Source of the DNA: an uncultured Collinsella sp.
GTDB taxonomy: Bacteria > Actinomycetota > Coriobacteriia > Coriobacteriales > Coriobacteriaceae
Assembly: GCA_900752345.1 (NCBI GenBank)
Contig: CAADVA010000217.1
Span: forward strand, 1-9,394
Length of the DNA: 9,394 nucleotides
Direction of reading: 5' to 3'
Below are positions 5,861-9,394 of the stretch, one piece after another. Below the pieces are notes generated by a model. The model did not search any database. It worked only from the letters and a program-made list of their open reading frames with translations, and was not told the origin of the DNA. Position 1 is the stretch's first letter. The number at the start of each line of letters is the position of its first letter. The position numbers and the translations under genes are program-made.

Positions 5861-6397
5861 ATGGGTCTGTTTGATATGTTCAAGAAGAAGGCTGAGCCCG
5901 CGGCAGCTGCTGCTCCGGCCTCCATCTCTGCTTCTGCCGGCGCCGACGTGCTGTGCTCGCCCGTCAAGGGCAAGGTCATCAAGATGGCCGATGTGCCCGA
6001 TCCCGTCTTTGGTGGCGAGGTTCTGGGCAAGGGCTGCGCCGTGTGGCCCGAGGACGACCTGGTCTACGCTCCCTGCGACGGCAAGGTGACCGTCACCATG
6101 GGTCACGCCGTGGGTCTGCAGTCCGATAGCGGCATCGAGGTTCTGGTGCACGTTGGCGTCGATACCGTCAACATGAACGGCGACGGCTTCGAGGGCTTCG
6201 TCAAGGCCGACGACGTCGTGAAGGCCGGCCAGCCCATACTCAAGATCGACCGCGCCAAGATCGCTGCCGCCGGTTACAAGGACTGCGTCGTCGTGGCCGT
6301 GTCCAACACTGCCGAGTTTGCCGATGTCGAGCTCGCCGTCGAGGCCGAGTCTGCCGTCGCCGCCGGTGACGTCATCGTTAAGGTCGTCCGCAAGTAG
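5861..6397 (+). CDS. crr: PTS glucose-type EIIA component (Crr-like)
   Basis: A 178-residue single-domain EIIA of the glucose superfamily. It opens MGLFDMFKKK, like enterobacterial Crr, then has an Ala/Ser-rich linker (about 13-28) and the beta-sandwich domain. The phosphorylated histidine is H97 in EVLVHVGVDTV, with its partner H82 in GHAVGLQSDSG. The protein receives phosphate from HPr and passes it to an EIIB domain; in some bacteria it also signals carbon status. AGAGGAG precedes ATG 5861. An upstream in-frame ATG at 5822 lacks a comparable site and lies too close to the promoter. It has its own promoter and terminator, so it is a single-gene unit. No EIIB or EIIC gene is in the window, so its permease must be encoded elsewhere. 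The neighbouring 6-phospho-beta-glucosidase makes a beta-glucoside or glucose-type permease likely. The symbol is by similarity only. Confidence 0.93.
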   Translation: MGLFDMFKKKAEPAAAAAPASISASAGADVLCSPVKGKVIKMADVPDPVFGGEVLGKGCAVWPEDDLVYAPCDGKVTVTMGHAVGLQSDSGIEVLVHVGVDTVNMNGDGFEGFVKADDVVKAGQPILKIDRAKIAAAGYKDCVVVAVSNTAEFADVELAVEAESAVAAGDVIVKVVRK

Positions 6398-6423
6398 TCT
6401 GCGGCATCCAGAAGATGCACAAG

Positions 6424-6452
6424 GGTGGTCGGGTTATCCGGCCACCTTTTTT
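6424..6452 (+). terminator. Intrinsic terminator after the EIIA gene
   Basis: GGTGGTCGG (6424-6432) pairs with CCGGCCACC (6438-6446), with one T-G pair, around a 5-base loop, followed at once by six T residues. This is a canonical rho-independent terminator 26 bp past the stop codon. Confidence 0.9.
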
Positions 6453-6629
6453 AATAGGCTGAGCAGGCGCATTTTATTGCAGGGGGCTTGCTTTATGGGC
6501 CATTCACTCGTCAAATTGAGCCGCCCGCGCTTTTGCGACGTAGGGGTTTGGATGGAGCCGCTAATATGGACTTACTGTCACGACGTGCGCTGCGCGGGGA
6601 ACGCGGCGCCGCTTGTTTGGAGGAATGTC

Positions 6630-7187
6630 ATGAAAAAGAAGCTGCTGCTTGCGCCCCTGATGGCTGCCCTGGTCGCGTGCGTGGTTTTGCTTTCCGGCTG
6701 CGGAGGGCCTTCGGTGGAGGAGCTCATCACCAATGACCTTACGAGCCAGTTTGACGAGATCAAGAACGGCGGCGATGACTTCCTCTCCGGCCTGGAAGAG
6801 GCTTCGGGCGACGAGTTTGAGCAACTGGGTATCGATCCCAAGGAGTATGCCAAGAGCTATCTCGAGGGCTTTGATTACAAGATCGGTGATGTGACGGTCG
6901 ATGAGGACAAGGGTACCGCGACCGCCGAGGTTACCATCACCTGCAAGTCCATGAACAAGATCGTCGAAGATTTCGCCACCCAGTATCAGGAGAAGATCGC
7001 CGCACTCGATACGATGCCTTCCGAGGACGACCTGTACAAGATGGCCGGCCAGGTCATGGTCGACGTGACCAAGGCCGCTAAGACCAAGGACACCAAGGTC
7101 ACCTTTAAGTATTCCGCCAACGAGGATAACGAGTGGTCTGCTGATGATTCCGCAACCACCGAGATGATGAATGCGATGATGAGCTAG
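6630..7187 (+). CDS. Secreted lipoprotein of unknown function
   Basis: A 185-residue protein with a clear lipoprotein signal. MKKK is followed by a hydrophobic stretch (5-20) and the lipobox LSGC, with C24 as the lipidated residue. The mature part is acidic and probably alpha/beta. It carries GVTVDEDKGTATAEV-type beta-strand sequence (VTVDEDKGTATAEVTITCK, about 90-108), recalling small duplicated-fold lipoproteins such as the DUF4878/DUF5105-like types, but I cannot assign a family. GGAGGA stands seven bases before ATG 6630. The ~175 bp before it, after the EIIA terminator, holds no gene; a TAATAT at 6562-6567 is the only -10-like hexamer I noticed and is weak. It stands alone on the plus strand, convergent with the HAD phosphatase, so context gives no function. 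Confidence 0.85.
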   Translation: MKKKLLLAPLMAALVACVVLLSGCGGPSVEELITNDLTSQFDEIKNGGDDFLSGLEEASGDEFEQLGIDPKEYAKSYLEGFDYKIGDVTVDEDKGTATAEVTITCKSMNKIVEDFATQYQEKIAALDTMPSEDDLYKMAGQVMVDVTKAAKTKDTKVTFKYSANEDNEWSADDSATTEMMNAMMS

Positions 7188-7190
7188 GGG

Positions 7191-7217
7191 GTTACGCGGT
7201 TCTACGAACCGCGTAAC
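7191..7217 (+). repeat. Perfect 12-bp hairpin just after the lipoprotein gene
   Basis: GTTACGCGGTTC (7191-7202) and GAACCGCGTAAC (7206-7217) form a perfect stem with a 3-base loop, starting three bases past the stop codon. No T-tract follows, so it may protect the mRNA end or act with the next hairpin rather than terminate alone. Confidence 0.7.
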
Positions 7218-7230
7218 TGCTCGACGCTGC

Positions 7231-7329
7231 AAACGCCCCTTAGCGGCAATCTGACGTTCAATTTCAAGGGCGCGACCAGAAGGTCAGCGCCCTTTCATTT
7301 CACGTCACCTTGCTCGCTTAGGGGCGTTT
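7231..7329 (+). repeat. Long nested foldback element (about 99 bp)
   Basis: The outer arms AAACGCCCCTTAGCG (7231-7245) and CGCTTAGGGGCGTTT (7315-7329) pair at 14 of 15 positions. Inside them TGACGT (7252-7257) pairs with ACGTCA (7302-7307), and inside that is the strong stem at 7266-7294. The whole stretch can form one irregular hairpin. It could be a small MITE-like repeat, a structured RNA or a large bidirectional terminator between convergent genes. Confidence 0.55.
7266..7300 (+). terminator. Intrinsic terminator of the lipoprotein gene (inner hairpin)
   Basis: AAGGGCGC (7266-7273) plus GACC (7274-7277) pair with GGTC (7282-7285) and GCGCCCTT (7287-7294), leaving a bulged A and an AGAA loop. 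It is followed by TTTCATTT. The stem is strong and the tail moderately T-rich. Confidence 0.65.
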
Positions 7330-7366
7330 TCGCTGTCCGTCCTCTACCTGCGACGTTGCCATGGTG

Positions 7367-7416
7367 CGGCACTTGGGGACGTTCCTTTTCTGCCGGCAGT
7401 TGGGGGACATTTCTTT
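7367..7416 (+). repeat. REP-like repeat, two tandem units (uninterrupted copy)
   Basis: Unit 1 (7367-7389) is identical to 2-24. Unit 2 (7394-7416) is a diverged copy with GGCAGTTGGGGGACATTTC. Each has a GGCA-type start and a GGGAC core ending in a T-run, and unit 1 ends into TGCC. This intact arrangement shows what the site at 2-24/1583-1606 looked like before IS insertion. Confidence 0.7.
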
Positions 7417-7424
7417 GGTGCGGG

Positions 7425-7461
7425 GGGCAGCTAAAAGAGTTCCGTCCCACATTAGCTGCCC
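7425..7461 (-). repeat. REP-like palindrome downstream of the HAD phosphatase gene
   Basis: GGGCAGCTAA (7425-7434) and TTAGCTGCCC (7452-7461) are perfect 10-bp arms around a 17-bp centre that reads GTGGGACGG on the minus strand. It may end or stabilise the minus-strand phosphatase transcript. A second hairpin, TCCCAC (7445-7450) with GTGGGA (7463-7468), overlaps it and cannot form at the same time. Confidence 0.55.
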
Positions 7462-7478
7462 GTGGGAGGGATGAGCGG

Positions 7479-8147
7479 TTACTCGCCCAGAATCAGCGCC
7501 GCGAGCTCTGCCTGGGTGTCCACCACGTAGTCGGCGCCGGCGGCCTCCAGCTCTGCGCGGCCGCGGAAGCCCCAGCTGACGCCCGCGCTCTTAAGGCCGG
7601 CGTTGTGGCCGGTCAGGATATCGACATTGGAATCGCCCACATAGAGCGTGGTCGCCGGATTGGCGCCCAGCTCCTCCATCACATGCAGCGTGACGGGTGC
7701 TTCGGGCTTGGGCGGAAACGCATCGACACGGCCCTGTACCAGCGCAAAGCGCTCGGAACCAAAATACTTCTCGATAAGCGGAGCCGCCGAGATGTGGTCC
7801 TTGTTGGTGAGCACGGCAAGCTGCACGCCCGCGGCACGCAGGCGGTCGAGCATCTCGATCGTGCCGGCATAGGGGGCAGTGTGGTCCTCCTTGTGATCGC
7901 CGTAGTAAGCCCTAAACTCGGCAAGCGTCTGCTCAAACATGCGGCCGTCGCCCGCGTACTCGGCGGGCATAAAGCGCTCAACCAGCTTGAGCATGCCGTT
8001 TCCCACCTTGTAGCGGTACTCGTCGACGGCAAACGTAGGCCAGCCGTGCGTCTCGCAGGTATGGTGCCCGGCGGCCGCCAGGTCCTCGAGCGTGTTGAGG
8101 ATGGTGCCGTCCAGATCAAAGATCACATGGGAAAAGGCTGCTGCCAT
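7479..8147 (-). CDS. HAD-superfamily phosphatase, phosphoglycolate phosphatase type
   Basis: A 222-residue HAD subfamily IA hydrolase with all four motifs. Motif I is DLDGT with nucleophile D11 and acid D13; motif II is T114 in AVLTNKD; motif III is K147 in FPPKPEAP; motif IV is GDSNVD with D172 and D176. A helical cap domain (about 17-90) sits between motif I and the core. Such enzymes remove phosphate from small molecules, classically 2-phosphoglycolate, but members are often broad, so the substrate is uncertain. ATG 8147 has GGGAG about five bases upstream and starts directly in front of the motif I strand. The open frame extends to 8225, but that would give an atypical 26-residue extension. 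It lies 123 bp downstream of hypE on the same strand; a minus-strand TATTAT at 8182-8187 is a weak candidate -10, so co-transcription with hypE is undecided. Confidence 0.9.
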   Translation of the reverse strand: MAAAFSHVIFDLDGTILNTLEDLAAAGHHTCETHGWPTFAVDEYRYKVGNGMLKLVERFMPAEYAGDGRMFEQTLAEFRAYYGDHKEDHTAPYAGTIEMLDRLRAAGVQLAVLTNKDHISAAPLIEKYFGSERFALVQGRVDAFPPKPEAPVTLHVMEELGANPATTLYVGDSNVDILTGHNAGLKSAGVSWGFRGRAELEAAGADYVVDTQAELAALILGE

Positions 8148-8270
8148 GAAAGCTCCCGTCGTTGGGTTTAAAACGCACCTCATAATACTGGGCTTCCGCG
8201 TTGGGCGTGCGTGGAATCTGAACATCTCCAGGGATATCAGGCCACATCGTGCCGACCGTGCGATTCTGCC

Positions 8271-9305
8271 CTAGCAAATTCTCGGCAGCTGCTCTCCCAC
8301 GAGCATGTCGAGGATGCGGGTCGAGCCCCAGCCGGTGCGCACGCGCACGGCGGGACGGGCACCCTCGGCAAGCGGCAGCACGCGACCGATGATGGCGGGA
8401 ATCTCGCCGGAGCGGGGGGCGCGCATGGCGCGCAGCGCGGCATCGGCTTGCTCGGCCGGCACGACGGCAACCATCTTGCCCTCGTTTGCCACCTGCAGCA
8501 CATCGTAGCCGAGCATTTCGCAGGCGGCCTGCACGTCGGGACGCACGGGCACGGCATCTTCGTCGACCTCCATGGCAACACCGCTGGCCTGGGCAAACTC
8601 GTTGAGTGTGGACGCCAGGCCACCGCGCGTGGGGTCGCGAAAGCAACGCGTGCCGGGCGCTGCGGCCAAAACGTCGGCAATCAGGTGGTTGAGCGGCGCG
8701 GCATCGCTTTCGATCGTGCTCGAAAACGCCAGGCCCTCGCGTTGGCTCATGATGGCGATACCGTGGTCGCCCAGCGTACCCGATACCAGAATGACATCGC
8801 CGGGCTGGCAGTTGGCACCGCTGAGCGCCACGCCCGTGGGAACCTCGCCCACGCCGGCGGTATTGATGTAGACGCCGTCGGCCCCGCCGCGCTCGACCAC
8901 CTTGGTGTCGCCCGTGATTATGGACACGCCCGCCTCGCGCGCCGTCTCGGCCATCGTCTGCACAATCTGACGGAGCTTATCCATGGGATAGCCCTCTTCG
9001 AGGATAAAGCCGCACGATAGGTAGCGTACGTTGGCGCCCGAGGTCGCGACGTCGTTGACGGTTCCGCATACGGCGAGGCGGCCGATATTGCCGCCGGGGA
9101 AGAACTGCGGCGAGACCACAAAGCTGTCGGTCGACATGGCGATGCGCCCGCTCGCGGGCAGCGCGGCGACGCCGGCGTCGTTGCCTTCGAGCAGCTCGGG
9201 CGACCCAAAGGCATCCAAAAAGACCTCATCGATGATGCGTTTCATCATCTGACCGCCAGAGCCGTGGCCCAACAGGACGGTGCTATCGGTAACGCTATGG
9301 GACAT
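8271..9305 (-). CDS. hypE: HypE, hydrogenase maturation carbamoyl dehydratase
   Basis: A 344-residue protein of the AIR-synthase/PurM-like superfamily. LLGHGSGGQMMKRII (11-25) is the HypE N-terminal signature. GNDAGV and MSTDSFVVSPQFFPGGNIGRLAVCGTVNDVATSGA (about 42-90) form the ATP-binding core, followed by SIITGDTKVV and the C-terminal domain with FRDPTRGGLA. It ends PRIC, the conserved tail whose cysteine accepts the carbamoyl group from HypF. HypE dehydrates it to a thiocyanate, the source of cyanide ligands for the [NiFe]-hydrogenase active site, working with the HypC-HypD complex. GGAG lies upstream of ATG 9305 at a somewhat long spacing of 8-9 bases. No other hyp gene is within the 89 bases before it; hypF, hypC and hypD may lie beyond the window. 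Confidence 0.96.
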   Translation of the reverse strand: MSHSVTDSTVLLGHGSGGQMMKRIIDEVFLDAFGSPELLEGNDAGVAALPASGRIAMSTDSFVVSPQFFPGGNIGRLAVCGTVNDVATSGANVRYLSCGFILEEGYPMDKLRQIVQTMAETAREAGVSIITGDTKVVERGGADGVYINTAGVGEVPTGVALSGANCQPGDVILVSGTLGDHGIAIMSQREGLAFSSTIESDAAPLNHLIADVLAAAPGTRCFRDPTRGGLASTLNEFAQASGVAMEVDEDAVPVRPDVQAACEMLGYDVLQVANEGKMVAVVPAEQADAALRAMRAPRSGEIPAIIGRVLPLAEGARPAVRVRTGWGSTRILDMLVGEQLPRIC

Positions 9306-9330
9306 ATCGAAAACTCCAATCGTGGGTGGA

Positions 9331-9336
9331 ATTATA
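9331..9336 (-). promoter_or_regulatory. Possible -10 box for hypE
   Basis: A perfect TATAAT reads on the minus strand 26 bases before the hypE start. No good -35 hexamer is visible 16-18 bases further upstream, so hypE may have its own promoter or this may be chance in an operon spacer. Confidence 0.35.
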
Positions 9337-9394
9337 TGGGTGAGGCGCAGCGTCGACCGGTCCGCGTTCGTTAGAACGGCGGAACCTAATAGTC

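Noticed and set aside
4231..6030. Minus-strand 599-codon open frame
   Set aside because: It lies opposite the clearly recognised GH1 and EIIA genes, has no recognisable domain and low-complexity H/V/L/G-rich content; it is an antisense frame in high-GC DNA.
7356..8171. Plus-strand 271-codon frame
   Set aside because: Antisense to the HAD phosphatase, whose four catalytic motifs are intact on the minus strand.

Overview
The window looks like chromosomal DNA of a high-GC, anaerobic, gut-type actinobacterium, most likely class Coriobacteriia and possibly Collinsella. This rests on base composition, a Crr-like stand-alone EIIA, a GH1 6-phospho-beta-glucosidase paired with an RpiR regulator, and a HypE hydrogenase-maturation protein. 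The taxonomic call is inference; no rRNA or other marker gene is present.

Layout. (1) Bases 1-1620 hold a complete IS110-family element (IS1111-like). Its transposase is on the minus strand (344-1456), with a ~300-bp non-coding end after the gene and a strongly folded ~100-bp end before it. A 15-bp subterminal inverted repeat marks both ends. The flanks look like the two halves of a REP-like repeat whose uninterrupted relative lies at 7367-7416. (2) Bases 1624-3201 are an accessory cassette: a lower-GC gene for a Fic-family (probable AMP-transferase) protein with a C-terminal winged helix, bracketed by two direct copies of a 97-bp element with terminal inverted repeats. Two inverted-repeat dyads of identical geometry lie in front of fic and look like operators. 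(3) Bases 3204-5709 are a divergent sugar-phosphate locus: an RpiR/MurR-type regulator (minus) and a 6-phospho-beta-glucosidase (plus), sharing a ~200-bp intergenic region that contains another REP-like palindrome. (4) Bases 5783-6452 are a self-contained unit with promoter, glucose-type EIIA and terminator. No EIIB/EIIC permease is present here. (5) Bases 6630-7187 encode an unrecognised secreted lipoprotein. It is followed by a cluster of foldback structures and REP-like repeats (7191-7468) between convergent genes. (6) On the minus strand lie a HAD phosphatase of the phosphoglycolate phosphatase type (7479-8147) and hypE (8271-9305).

How the genes fit together. EIIA could donate phosphate to a beta-glucoside or related PTS permease encoded elsewhere. 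The imported 6-phospho-glycoside would be split by the GH1 enzyme, and the RpiR-family protein probably senses a sugar phosphate. HypE serves [NiFe]-hydrogenase assembly and is functionally separate. The most notable material is non-coding: the IS element in a REP-like site with candidate guide-RNA regions, the 97-bp repeats around fic, the paired fic operators, and a REP-like family sharing a GGGAC core.
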